A stretch of DNA of 35,023 nt, taken from positions 1 to 35,023 of the forward strand of contig JAAYPW010000014.1 of assembly GCA_012519615.1 (NCBI GenBank), given 5' to 3'. The notes beneath the pieces are model-generated. The model ran no database searches and was not told where the DNA came from. It saw only the letters and a list, made by a program, of their open reading frames with translations. How positions within the stretch are numbered: the stretch's first letter is position 1; every line of letters begins with the position of its first letter. This DNA comes from Fusobacteriota bacterium (GTDB taxonomy: Bacteria > Fusobacteriota > Fusobacteriia > Fusobacteriales > JAAYPW01). Shown here in pieces: positions 9,817 through 18,625 of this stretch. The translations under genes and the position numbers were made by a program.

Positions 9817-9951
9817 TTGAAAAGAACATTTCAACCAAATAATAAAGAAAGAAAAAAAGATCATGGCTTTTTCCAAAGAATGAAAACTAAAAGTGGAAGA
9901 AACGTACTAAAAAGAAGAAGACAAAAAGGAAGAAAAAAATTATCAGCATAA
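9817..9951 (+). CDS. rpmH: 50S ribosomal protein L34
   Basis: A 44-residue, very basic protein of the large ribosomal subunit. The sequence begins [17 protein letters not shown], has [21 protein letters not shown] in two shorter conserved blocks, and ends KLSA, the full L34 pattern. The start is TTG at 9817-9819, six bases after AGGAGGTGA. It is the first gene right of the origin and has its own strong promoter. A hairpin between it and rnpA probably lowers expression of the downstream genes relative to L34. Confidence 0.97.
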   Translation: MKRTFQPNNKERKKDHGFFQRMKTKSGRNVLKRRRQKGRKKLSA

Positions 9952-9980
9952 AACCCGGTGCTTTATTTCACCGGGTTTTT
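9950..9980 (+). terminator. Terminator or attenuator between rpmH and rnpA
   Basis: A GC-rich stem (AAAACCCGGTG at 9950-9960, CACCGGGTTTT at 9969-9979) with an 8-nt loop and a short T run overlaps the rpmH stop codon. rnpA starts only 20 nt later with no promoter seen between, so partial termination is likely. Confidence 0.8.
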
Positions 9981-9999
9981 CAAAAGGAGATATTTTATT

Positions 10000-10338
10000 A
10001 TGTATAAAATACAAAAAAATTATGAATTCCAAAACATCTATAATACAAATAGTAAATTTTTTGGAAAATATATTGTAGTATATATAAAAAAAAATAATCT
10101 TTCTTATTCTAGAATTGGTGTTGTTGCTAGTAAAAAAGTAGGTAATGCTGTTGTTCGTAATAGAACAAAAAGATTATTTAGAGAAGCTTTAAGAATTAAT
10201 TTAGATAATTTCAAATACAATATAGATATAATATTAATTGCTAAAAAAATAATAGGTGATAAAATTAATATTTTAAGGCTTAATGATATTAATAACGATC
10301 TTATTAGAATTTTAAAAAAGGAGAATATCTTAATATGA
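10000..10338 (+). CDS. rnpA: Ribonuclease P protein component
   Basis: The protein subunit of RNase P, which with its RNA removes 5' leaders from pre-tRNAs. It has 112 residues, the usual size. The conserved core is [17 protein letters not shown] followed by [10 protein letters not shown], the RNR RNA-binding motif. The start ATG at 10000 follows AAAGGAGAT at eight bases. The 3' end overlaps yidD by four bases (ATGA), implying coupled translation. The rnpB RNA gene is not in this window. Confidence 0.96.
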   Translation: MYKIQKNYEFQNIYNTNSKFFGKYIVVYIKKNNLSYSRIGVVASKKVGNAVVRNRTKRLFREALRINLDNFKYNIDIILIAKKIIGDKINILRLNDINNDLIRILKKENILI

Positions 10339-10544
10339 AAAAAATTCTAATTAATAGTATCAAAGGTTATCAAAAGTTAATTTCTCCATTACTTGGTAAA
10401 AATTGTAGGTTTTATCCTACTTGCTCTAGCTACACTATTCAAGCTTTAGAAAAATATGGTATTATTAAAGGCTTGTTTTTAGGTTTAAAAAGGATTTTAA
10501 AATGCCATCCTTTTAATAAAGGGGGATTTGATCCGTTAAAATAG
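10335..10544 (+). CDS. yidD: Membrane protein insertion efficiency factor YidD
   Basis: A 69-residue protein with the family core [20 protein letters not shown], followed by [12 protein letters not shown] and ending with the [16 protein letters not shown] block. Three cysteines are conserved (in CRFYPTC and LKCHP). YidD is a small inner-face membrane-associated protein that assists insertion of proteins by YidC. It overlaps rnpA and sits 23 nt before yidC, the standard arrangement. Confidence 0.96.
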   Translation: MKKILINSIKGYQKLISPLLGKNCRFYPTCSSYTIQALEKYGIIKGLFLGLKRILKCHPFNKGGFDPLK

Positions 10545-10567
10545 ATTTTAATTTAAGGAGAAAAATT

Positions 10568-11584
10568 ATGAAACGAAAACTTAATAAAATATACATACTA
10601 TTTTCTATTTTAGTATCTATATTTATCTTTTCATCTTGTACAAAAGAAAATGTTGATGTTTATAACTATGAAAATAACTATAAAATAAGTTTTTCTGATA
10701 ATAAAATCAATATTATATCTAATAAAAATTTTAAAACTGCTGAATTTGAAATTAACTATATAATATATAATGATCAAGTTAGCGACATAGAAAAAGATAG
10801 ACTAATTAAAATAAAAAATAATTTTAAAAAAAATAAAACAATTATAGAGATAAATAACAAGAAAAAGATGATAATGAAAGAAGAAATTATTTTTAGCTTA
10901 ATTATAGATAGCGATATAGAAAAAATAATAGATACATTACAAATTAAGTTAAAACAAAGATCTATTATTCCAACAATGATGGAAAAATTTTTAATCTATA
11001 TTAATTTTTTGTTTAATAATTTTGGATTATCAATAATAGCAATTACAATTATAATTAAGTTAATTATGTTACCTCTTACTCTACGAATGGATAAATCAAT
11101 GAGAAATATGAAAAAATTACAACCTGAAGTAGATAAACTAAAAGAAAAATATAAAAATGACCCAAATAAATTAAATACAGAAATGATGAAACTTTGGAGT
11201 GATAATAATATAAATCCTGTTGGTGGGTGTTTACCTGTATTTTTACAAATACCTATCTTCTTTGCTCTATATAGTATTCTTAAAACAGATTCTTTATCAA
11301 ATATTATCCCAAGCGATACTACTTTTTTATATTTTAATCTTACTACTCCAGATAAATTATACATTTTACCTGTATTAAATGGTTTAATTTTATTTTTCCA
11401 ACAAAAAATAATGAAAACAAATGATGATAATTTACAAATGAAGATGTTACAATATACTTTACCAGGAATGATATTTTTTATATCTTTAAATATGCCTGCA
11501 GGATTACAATTATATTGGTTGTTTTCAAGTTTATTTAGCTTTGCACAACAATACTATATTGTAAAATTAACTGAAAAAGAATAA
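10568..11584 (+). CDS. yidC: Membrane protein insertase YidC/Oxa1, lipoprotein type
   Basis: YidC inserts and folds membrane proteins, alone or with Sec. The 338-residue protein begins with a signal sequence ending in a lipobox (IFSSC, Cys24), so it should be a lipid-modified, Gram-positive-type form. A ~100-residue extracytoplasmic segment follows, then the insertase core from about residue 135: FNNFGLSIIAITIIIKLIMLPLT, an MRNMKKLQPEVDKLKEKYKN cytoplasmic loop, NPVGGCLPVFLQIPIFFALY and a final LQLYWLFSSLFSFAQQY membrane segment. The ATG follows TTTAAGGAG. It lies between yidD and jag as usual. Confidence 0.96.
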   Translation: MKRKLNKIYILFSILVSIFIFSSCTKENVDVYNYENNYKISFSDNKINIISNKNFKTAEFEINYIIYNDQVSDIEKDRLIKIKNNFKKNKTIIEINNKKKMIMKEEIIFSLIIDSDIEKIIDTLQIKLKQRSIIPTMMEKFLIYINFLFNNFGLSIIAITIIIKLIMLPLTLRMDKSMRNMKKLQPEVDKLKEKYKNDPNKLNTEMMKLWSDNNINPVGGCLPVFLQIPIFFALYSILKTDSLSNIIPSDTTFLYFNLTTPDKLYILPVLNGLILFFQQKIMKTNDDNLQMKMLQYTLPGMIFFISLNMPAGLQLYWLFSSLFSFAQQYYIVKLTEKE

Positions 11585-11631
11585 AAAACTAATAATTTTT
11601 AAACTTTTTATAAAAAAGGAGTGAATACTAA

Positions 11632-12279
11632 TTGAATAAGGAAATTGAGGTAAAAGGAAGTAATTTAGATGAGGTTACTAAAAAAATTACTGATGAATAT
11701 GGCAATGATTGTAATTTTGAGATTATAGAATTAAAAAAATCTAAATCTATTCTTGGATTTATAAATACAAGTGGTTTATATAAAGTAATACTTAAAGAAA
11801 AAGAGAATGAGAATAAGAAAATCTCAAATGATGAAGTTATAGAGACGAAAACTCCACTTGAGATAGAAACTAAAGTTAAAGAACTTATCGAATTAATGGA
11901 TTTAGATTTAAAATTTAATATTACTGAAACAAATGGTAGATATTTAATTAATTTTAATGGTAAAGATAACGGAATATTAATAGGAAAAAAAGGTAAAACT
12001 TTAAATAGTTTTGAATTTCTTTTATCTAGTATTTTAGATAAATATAAAATTGATATTGATGTAGAAGGATTTAAAGCAAAAAGGGAAGAAACTCTAAAAG
12101 ATCTTGCCAATAAAATGGTTTCTAAAGTTAGAGAAACAGAAAGAGCTGTTAAACTTAATCCAATGCCTCCTAGAGAGAGAAAAATTATTCATGAGGCAGT
12201 TAATTGTTATGAAGATATTGATACTTATAGTGAAGGAAAAGATCCTAAAAGATATATTGTTATTAGAAAAAAAAGGTAG
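11632..12279 (+). CDS. jag: Jag/KhpB-type RNA-binding protein
   Basis: A 215-residue cytoplasmic RNA-binding protein. An N-terminal Jag domain (about 1-50, IEVKGSNLDEVTKKITDEYG with SKSILGFI) is followed by a KH domain with the GILIGKKGKTLNSFEFLLS loop (about 118-140) and a C-terminal R3H domain (RKIIHEAV, then PKRYIVIRKK). In Gram-positive bacteria this family (KhpB/EloR) acts with KhpA in RNA control and cell elongation. The start is TTG at 11632, after AAGGAGTGA. The mnmE start is 9 nt after its stop. Confidence 0.95.
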   Translation: MNKEIEVKGSNLDEVTKKITDEYGNDCNFEIIELKKSKSILGFINTSGLYKVILKEKENENKKISNDEVIETKTPLEIETKVKELIELMDLDLKFNITETNGRYLINFNGKDNGILIGKKGKTLNSFEFLLSSILDKYKIDIDVEGFKAKREETLKDLANKMVSKVRETERAVKLNPMPPRERKIIHEAVNCYEDIDTYSEGKDPKRYIVIRKKR

Positions 12280-12288
12280 GTTTTATGT

Positions 12289-13662
12289 ATGTTTGATACA
12301 GTTGCAGCTATATCAACCCCTATTGGTGAGGGTGGAATTGGTATAATAAGAATTTCTGGAGATGAAGCATTTTCAATATTAGAAAAAATTTTTAAGCCGA
12401 TAAACAATAAAAATATAGATACTATAGCTTCTCATACGATAAATTTTGGATATATTTATGACGGCAAAAATATAATAGATGAAGTTTTAGTGTCTATTAT
12501 GAAAGCACCAAATACGTATACAAAAGAAGATATTGTTGAGATAAATTGTCACGGTGGATTTGTAATAACAAATAAAGTTTTGGAAATAGTATTGAAAAAT
12601 GGAGCTAAATTTGCAACACAAGGGGAATTTACAAAAAGAGCTTTTATGAACGGAAGAATAGATTTAAGTCAGGCAGAATCTGTTATTGAAATTATAAAAG
12701 GTAAAACTGAACAAAGTGTAGAAAATTCTCTTAAACAATTACGTGGGGATTTAAAAGAAAAAATCTCAATCTTAAAACAAAATATTATAGATGTGGCATC
12801 ACATGTAAATGTAGTTATAGATTACCCAGAAGAAGGGATCGATGAACCATTACCAAAAGAATTAGAAGAGAAATTACTAAGTGTAAAAGAAGAAATTACT
12901 GTATTAATAAACTCTTATGATAAAGGTAAAGTATTGAAAAATGGTATTAAAACCTCTATAGTTGGAAAACCAAACGTAGGTAAATCAAGTCTTTTAAACG
13001 CACTACTTAAAGAGGAACGTTCAATTGTAACGCATATTCCAGGTACAACGAGGGATATAATTGAAGAAGTGATTAATATAAAAGGTATTCCATTTATATT
13101 AATTGATACTGCAGGTATTAGAAAAACAGATGATATTGTAGAAAATATAGGTGTTTTAAAAAGTAAAGAGATTATAAATAAATCAGATCTTATACTATTT
13201 ATAATAGATAGTTCAAAAGATATAGATAATGAGGATATTGAAATATATTCTTATTTAGATAAAGAAAATGTAATTGGTATATTAAATAAGATAGATATAA
13301 TTAAAGATGAAAATAAAATATATGAAAGATTTCCCAATATAAAAAATTGGATTAAAATTTCAGCAAAACAAAATATTGGTATAGATGAAATGTTAGATGA
13401 AATTTATAATATTATTATTAGAGATGAGATCCAAAATTCATCTAAGGATATAATTATAACAAACGTTAGACATAAAGTTTCGCTTGAAAATACAAAAAAA
13501 AGCATAGAAAATATATTTAACACAATTAATCTTAATTTCCCTTTGGATTTAATATCTGTTGACTTAAAAGAGGCGATGGATAATTTATCCGAGATAACAG
13601 GAGAAATTACGTCTGAAGATATTCTAGATAATATATTTAAGAATTTTTGTGTAGGGAAATAG
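12289..13662 (+). CDS. mnmE: tRNA modification GTPase MnmE
   Basis: MnmE and MnmG together build the 5-carboxymethylaminomethyl modification on U34 of several tRNAs. The 457-residue protein has the N-terminal folate-binding domain ([11 protein letters not shown]-like start, [23 protein letters not shown]), a central helical region and a Ras-like G domain from about 215: GKPNVGKS (226-233), [15 protein letters not shown] and NKID. It ends with the catalytic C-terminal motif CVGK. The gene closes the rpmH operon; a parS-containing palindrome follows. Confidence 0.98.
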   Translation: MFDTVAAISTPIGEGGIGIIRISGDEAFSILEKIFKPINNKNIDTIASHTINFGYIYDGKNIIDEVLVSIMKAPNTYTKEDIVEINCHGGFVITNKVLEIVLKNGAKFATQGEFTKRAFMNGRIDLSQAESVIEIIKGKTEQSVENSLKQLRGDLKEKISILKQNIIDVASHVNVVIDYPEEGIDEPLPKELEEKLLSVKEEITVLINSYDKGKVLKNGIKTSIVGKPNVGKSSLLNALLKEERSIVTHIPGTTRDIIEEVINIKGIPFILIDTAGIRKTDDIVENIGVLKSKEIINKSDLILFIIDSSKDIDNEDIEIYSYLDKENVIGILNKIDIIKDENKIYERFPNIKNWIKISAKQNIGIDEMLDEIYNIIIRDEIQNSSKDIIITNVRHKVSLENTKKSIENIFNTINLNFPLDLISVDLKEAMDNLSEITGEITSEDILDNIFKNFCVGK

Positions 13663-13675
13663 ATTGTTGTATAAA
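13647..13675 (+). promoter_or_regulatory. Weak candidate promoter for mnmG
   Basis: TTGTGT (13647-13652), a 17-nt spacer and TATAAA (13670-13675) with a TG before the -10. It lies at the end of mnmE, and a transcript from it would begin in the parS palindrome. Weak match; low confidence. Confidence 0.35.
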
Positions 13676-13717
13676 AATATAAAATGTTTCACGTGAAACA
13701 TTTTATATTTTTTTTGT
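13676..13717 (+). terminator. 34-bp palindrome and T run: likely terminator containing parS
   Basis: Bases 13676-13709 form a perfect 34-bp inverted repeat centred between 13692 and 13693, followed by eight T's. As RNA it would fold into a long stem with a U tail, suiting termination after mnmE. The central 16 bp are a parS site. Confidence 0.65.
13685..13700. promoter_or_regulatory. parS centromere site (perfect consensus)
   Basis: TGTTTCACGTGAAACA is the exact ParB-binding palindrome known from Bacillus and many other bacteria. It lies between mnmE and mnmG about 4 kb from the origin. parA and parB are not in the window. Confidence 0.93.
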
Positions 13718-13727
13718 AATATTTTTT

Positions 13728-13768
13728 AGGAGGAGGGAGTTATTATATTAAATTATAATAACGTAATT
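13728..13768 (+). promoter_or_regulatory. mnmG leader: Shine-Dalgarno joined to the start by a hairpin
   Basis: The SD AGGAGGAGGG (13728-13737) ends 31 nt before the ATG at 13769. A perfect 9-bp hairpin, GTTATTATA (13739-13747) with TATAATAAC (13754-13762) and loop TTAAAT, fills the gap. Folding leaves 1 nt plus GTAATT, an effective spacing of 7 nt. Here the frame is open back to the SD, so initiation at an ATT or ATA codon close to the SD cannot be excluded. Confidence 0.65.
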
Positions 13769-15637
13769 ATGATATATGATGTATTAGTAATTGGAGCAGG
13801 ACATGCAGGTTGTGAAGCTGGATTAGCTGCTGCAAGATTAGGAAAAAAAACTATTATGTTTACTCTTTTTGCAGATAATATAGGGATGATGTCTTGTAAT
13901 CCATCTATAGGTGGTCCTGGAAAAAGTCATTTAGTTTCTGAAATAGATGTCTTAGGTGGAGAAATTGGAAAACATGTAGATAAATATAATATTCAACTAA
14001 AACACTTAAATGAGAGTAAAGGTAAAACCTCAAGAGTTGTTCGTGCACAAGCAGATAAATATTTATATAGAATTAATATGAAAAAAATACTAGAAAATAC
14101 CGATAATTTAGATCTAGTACAAGAAAAAATAGTTGATCTTATTATTAATGATAATAAAGTAGAAGGAGTAATCACCTCTTTAGGGATAAAATATTTTTCA
14201 AAAACAGTAATTATAACAACAGGAACTTTCTTAAAAGGGAGAGTTATTGTTGGTGATATTAAATATAATGCTGGTAGAGAAGGGGAAATGTCGTCTGAAG
14301 AATTACCAGATAATTTAGAAAAATATGGAATAAAAATGTCAAGATTTCAAACTGCAACACCTCCTAGATTAGAAAAATCTTCTATAGATTTTACAAAAGT
14401 TAAAGAACTATATGGAAATGATAATCCTAAATATTTTTCTGTGTTTACCAAAAAAAATAAAAATATTAATATTCCAACATGGTTAACGTATACAACAGAG
14501 GAAACTATCGATGTTGTAAAAAACCTGTTGAAATATTCACCAATTGTAACAGGAATTATAGAAACACATGGACCAAGACATTGTCCATCTTTAGATAGAA
14601 AAGTTTTAAATTTTCCTCATAAAAAAAATCATCAAATATTTTTAGAACAAGAAAGCATAGAAAGTAGTGAAATATATCTTAATGGATTAACAACTGCTAT
14701 GCCACCATTTGCACAAGAAAAAATAATAAGAACAATAGCAGGATTAGAAAATGCAAAAGTTATGAGATATGGATATGCGGTAGAGTATAGCTATGCACCG
14801 TCATATCAGCTAAATCTTTCTCTAGAAAGTAAAAAAATAGATGGCCTTTTTTTTGCAGGACAAATAAATGGTACATCTGGTTATGAGGAAGCAGCTGCAC
14901 AAGGTTTTTTAGCTGGAGTAAATGCTGCAAGAAAATTAAATAATGAAGATCCTATTATAATTGATAGAAGTGAAGGTTATATTGGTGTATTAATTGATGA
15001 TTTAATAAATAAAAAAATGATAGAACCATATAGAATATTACCTTCTAGAGTGGAATATAAACTACTTTTAAGACAAGATAATGCTTTCATAAGATTAATA
15101 GATATATCTAAAAAAATTGGTATAATTAGTAAAGAAGAAATAGATTATTATATAAATATGAGAGAATCTATTGAGATAGAAACAGAAAGATTAAAAAATG
15201 AAAAAATACATCCTGATTATGAAAATAACCTTATATTAGAAGGGATGAACGAAGAAAAAATAAAAAAAACTATAAATAGTTCTGAATTATTACAAAGAGA
15301 AAATATTAATTATGAAGATCTTAAATATTTTATAAATATAAGACACTATCCAAAAGAAATAATTGAACAAGTAGAAATAAATATTAAATACGGAGCTTTT
15401 ATTAATAGAGAAATAGAACAAATTACTAAATTTAAAAAATTAGAGAATCAAAAAATACCAAAAGATCTTAATTATGATATTATTAGAGGTTTATCTAATA
15501 TATCTAAGTCAAATTTTAAAGAGATTAAGCCTTTATCTATAGGTCAAGCTAGTAGAATCTCAGGAGTAAGTAATAATGATATATCAATATTAGCAATGTA
15601 TTTAATGAATTATAAGGAGAATAGTAATGGAATTTAA
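13769..15637 (+). CDS. mnmG: tRNA modification FAD enzyme MnmG (GidA)
   Basis: The FAD-dependent partner of MnmE in U34 modification of tRNA. It has 622 residues, the usual length. The N-terminal dinucleotide-binding motif is VIGAGHAGCEAGLAAARLG; further family blocks are GMMSCNPSIGGPGKSHLV, QTATPPRLEKS, ETHGPRHCPSLDRKV, FAGQINGTSGYEEAAAQG and GYIGVLIDDL, with the C-terminal GQASRISGVSNNDISIL. The ATG at 13769 gives a rather short N-terminus (MIYDV). It overlaps mfd by 11 nt. rsmG and parAB, often next in other genomes, are not here. Confidence 0.98.
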   Translation: MIYDVLVIGAGHAGCEAGLAAARLGKKTIMFTLFADNIGMMSCNPSIGGPGKSHLVSEIDVLGGEIGKHVDKYNIQLKHLNESKGKTSRVVRAQADKYLYRINMKKILENTDNLDLVQEKIVDLIINDNKVEGVITSLGIKYFSKTVIITTGTFLKGRVIVGDIKYNAGREGEMSSEELPDNLEKYGIKMSRFQTATPPRLEKSSIDFTKVKELYGNDNPKYFSVFTKKNKNINIPTWLTYTTEETIDVVKNLLKYSPIVTGIIETHGPRHCPSLDRKVLNFPHKKNHQIFLEQESIESSEIYLNGLTTAMPPFAQEKIIRTIAGLENAKVMRYGYAVEYSYAPSYQLNLSLESKKIDGLFFAGQINGTSGYEEAAAQGFLAGVNAARKLNNEDPIIIDRSEGYIGVLIDDLINKKMIEPYRILPSRVEYKLLLRQDNAFIRLIDISKKIGIISKEEIDYYINMRESIEIETERLKNEKIHPDYENNLILEGMNEEKIKKTINSSELLQRENINYEDLKYFINIRHYPKEIIEQVEINIKYGAFINREIEQITKFKKLENQKIPKDLNYDIIRGLSNISKSNFKEIKPLSIGQASRISGVSNNDISILAMYLMNYKENSNGI

Positions 15638-18620
15638 AGTTACATTAGATTCTTTAAATAATATTTATAGAGGAGCAATCCCTTTTTTACTAAAAGATTA
15701 TCCTAAAAAAAATATTATATATATTACAAGTTCAAATAAAAATATAGATGATTATTATGATGCTTTAGAAGATTTAACATCTAAAAAAATTGTAAAAATA
15801 GAAAATTATGATTTCGATGAAAAAATAAAAATAGGTGAAAAATTAAAATTAATACATAATTTAGATTTAGATGTAGAAAAAATAATTTTTATAAATTTAG
15901 AGATTGCATTAGAAGACTATAATGTAAAAAACAATACTTTAATATTAAAAAAAAATGAAAGTATAAAACCAAATTTTATTATTGAAAAAATAGTAGAAAT
16001 GGGATATATTAATAGTTATTTAGTGGAAAAAAAAGGAGAATATAGTAAAAGAGGGGATATTTTAGATATTTATCCTCTTCACTACGATAACCCTATTAGA
16101 ATAGAGTTTTTTGATGAAATAATAGAAAATATAAGAATATTCGATATAGATACACAAAGATCAATTAAATTTGTAGATGAAATATTAATACCAGCATTAG
16201 AAATAGATGGAGATGTAATGAGTTTATCCAATATAATAGAAAAAAAACATAATGATATTGAGGTTTTTATTGAAAATACGGATATGCTTATATATAAATT
16301 AAAAGAATATATAATGATTAATGAGATTAATGAAGATATCTATACAGATAGGTATAATGAATTAATAAAAAAATATATAAATATAAATTTAATTAGATTC
16401 ACAAATAAAGAGATTGAAGAATTTATGGATTTTAATAAACTTGTGAAAAAAAGTTTTAATAATAATATAAAAATATACACTACAAATAGTGAATATTATA
16501 GTAAATTAGAAAATAGCAATATATCCTACGAAAATAAAGATTTTTTTGAAGGATTTAAATATGGAAAAAATATTATTCTTACAGAGAGAGAAATAAGTGG
16601 TATAAAATCTAGAAAAAGAGTTAATAAACGAAGAGAAGCAGCTAAAATTTCAGATTACACAAGTATAAAAATAGATGATTATGTTGTACATGAAAATTTT
16701 GGTGTTGGAATATATAAAGGGATTGAGACTATTGAAGAAAAAGATTTTCTTAAAATAGCTTATGCTGATGAAGATTTACTGTATGTACCTGTGAATTTCG
16801 TGGATAGAATTGAAAAATATATATCGGATAGCGGAAAAATCCCATCTATTTATAAATTAGGGAGAAAAGGATTTAAGAAAAAAAGTGAAAAATTAAAAAA
16901 AGATATAGAAAGTTTTGCTTTGGAATTAATAAATATTCAAGCAAAAAGGGAACTAAAAATAGGATTTAAATTCTCTAAAGATACGCTATTACAAGAGGAA
17001 TTTGAGGATAACTTTCCTTATAATGAAACTAAAGATCAAAAACAAGCTGTTTTAGATATAAAAAATGATATGGAATCAGGTAAAATAATGGATAGAGTGG
17101 TTTGTGGTGATGTTGGTTATGGAAAAACAGAAGTTGCCATGAGAGCTGCTTTTAAATCTGTAATAGATAATAAACAAGTTTTAATTTTAGCACCCACAAC
17201 AATTTTAGTTAATCAACATTTTAATAGATTTATTGAGAGATTTTCAAAATTTCCAGTAAATATTGAGATGATATCTAGGATGGAAAAAACAAAAAAACAA
17301 AATGAGATAATAGAAAATGTAAAAAATGGGAAAATTGATATTTTAATCGGAACACATAGAGTTTTATCAGATGATATTATTTTTAAGGATTTAGGTCTTT
17401 TAATAATAGATGAGGAACAAAAATTTGGAGTTAAAGCAAAAGAGAGTATAAAAAAATATAAAAATGATATAAATATTTTAACTTTAACTGCAACTCCTAT
17501 ACCAAGAACTCTTAACTTGTCTTTACTTGGTATTAAAGATATCTCAATTATAGAGACACCACCTAAAAATAGAATTCCTATTGATACCAAAATAATTAAA
17601 TATGATACAAAACTAATTAAAGATGCTATTTTAAAGGAAATATCAAGGGATGGACAAGTGTTTTATGTATATAATAGTGTGCAAAATATGAAATATAAAA
17701 TTGCTGAATTAGAAAAAATTCTACCAGAACATATAAAAATAACCTATATACATGGGCAAATGGAATCAAATATAATAAAAGATAAAATTAGTAAGTTTGA
17801 AAGTAATGAATACAATATTTTACTTACAACAACAATTATAGAAAATGGTATTGATATAGAAAATGTAAATACAATAATCATAGAAAATTTTCAAAATTTA
17901 GGAATTTCACAAATTTATCAATTAAGAGGAAGAGTAGGTCGTGGTGGAAAAAAAGCTTATTGTTACCTTATGCATAAAGCAGAAAATATTAGAACATCAA
18001 AAGGAAAGAAAAAAGTAGAGATTTTTGAAGAGATGAATGAATTAGGCACAGGTTTTCAATTATCGCTTGAAGATATGAATATACGTGGTGCTGGTGAAAT
18101 TTTAGGTGAAAAGCAACATGGTGCTATAGAGAGTTTCGGTTATGATTTATATATTAAAATGTTGAAAAATGAGATAAATAGGATAAAGAATAAAAAAGAT
18201 TGCGAATTTGAAGAACCAAATTTAAATTTAAAATTAGAGTTTTATATACCTGATAGCTATATTTCAGGAGATGAAAAATTAAAAATATATAAAAAATTAG
18301 GAACTTTAAATAGCGAAGAGTTATTGGACGATATAAAAATTGAATTAAAAGATAGATTTGGACTTATACCGGAATCTATGGAAAATTTAATTTTTTATTA
18401 TAAAATAAAAATATTATCTCAAAATGCTGGTATTAAAGAGATAATAGAAAAAAAAGAGGGATATTATTTAAAGTTTTTTAAAAATAATCTTGATATAAAT
18501 GCTATAAATATGTTATTATTAAAAAATGAAGTAAATTACATAAGTGAAACAGAGTCAATATTAGTAAAAAAAGATAAAAATATATTAAATATAATAAAAA
18601 AATTAAAAAGGGAGTGTTAA
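15627..18620 (+). CDS. mfd: Transcription-repair coupling factor Mfd
   Basis: Mfd removes RNA polymerase stalled at DNA damage and recruits UvrA. The 997-residue protein is somewhat shorter than the ~1150 of E. coli, mostly in the N-terminal UvrB-homology part. Visible in order: UvrB-like segment with YSKRGDILDIYP, an RNA-polymerase-binding CarD-like domain (DDYVVHENFGVGIYKGIE), the helicase core with Walker A CGDVGYGKTEVAMRA, DEEQ box IIDEEQKFGVKAKE, LTATPIPRTLNLSLLGIKD, and motif VI QLRGRVGRGGKKAYCY, then the C-terminal TRCF domain. AAGGAG precedes its ATG. It lies in the mnmG operon. Confidence 0.97.
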   Translation: MEFKVTLDSLNNIYRGAIPFLLKDYPKKNIIYITSSNKNIDDYYDALEDLTSKKIVKIENYDFDEKIKIGEKLKLIHNLDLDVEKIIFINLEIALEDYNVKNNTLILKKNESIKPNFIIEKIVEMGYINSYLVEKKGEYSKRGDILDIYPLHYDNPIRIEFFDEIIENIRIFDIDTQRSIKFVDEILIPALEIDGDVMSLSNIIEKKHNDIEVFIENTDMLIYKLKEYIMINEINEDIYTDRYNELIKKYININLIRFTNKEIEEFMDFNKLVKKSFNNNIKIYTTNSEYYSKLENSNISYENKDFFEGFKYGKNIILTEREISGIKSRKRVNKRREAAKISDYTSIKIDDYVVHENFGVGIYKGIETIEEKDFLKIAYADEDLLYVPVNFVDRIEKYISDSGKIPSIYKLGRKGFKKKSEKLKKDIESFALELINIQAKRELKIGFKFSKDTLLQEEFEDNFPYNETKDQKQAVLDIKNDMESGKIMDRVVCGDVGYGKTEVAMRAAFKSVIDNKQVLILAPTTILVNQHFNRFIERFSKFPVNIEMISRMEKTKKQNEIIENVKNGKIDILIGTHRVLSDDIIFKDLGLLIIDEEQKFGVKAKESIKKYKNDINILTLTATPIPRTLNLSLLGIKDISIIETPPKNRIPIDTKIIKYDTKLIKDAILKEISRDGQVFYVYNSVQNMKYKIAELEKILPEHIKITYIHGQMESNIIKDKISKFESNEYNILLTTTIIENGIDIENVNTIIIENFQNLGISQIYQLRGRVGRGGKKAYCYLMHKAENIRTSKGKKKVEIFEEMNELGTGFQLSLEDMNIRGAGEILGEKQHGAIESFGYDLYIKMLKNEINRIKNKKDCEFEEPNLNLKLEFYIPDSYISGDEKLKIYKKLGTLNSEELLDDIKIELKDRFGLIPESMENLIFYYKIKILSQNAGIKEIIEKKEGYYLKFFKNNLDINAINMLLLKNEVNYISETESILVKKDKNILNIIKKLKREC

Positions 18621-18625
18621 AAAAA

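Noticed and set aside
9958-9999. A longer rnpA starting at a GTG at 9958
   Set aside because: That start lies in the rpmH terminator stem; the ATG at 10000 has a proper SD and gives the family's normal length.
10996-11364. A 122-codon open frame antisense to yidC
   Set aside because: It is a hydrophobic shadow of YidC membrane segments, without an SD.
11628-12110. A 160-codon open frame antisense to jag
   Set aside because: It mirrors the jag coding frame in AT-rich sequence, has no SD and no recognisable domain.
17213-17590. A 125-codon open frame antisense to mfd
   Set aside because: It is opposite the conserved helicase core of mfd and has no independent support.
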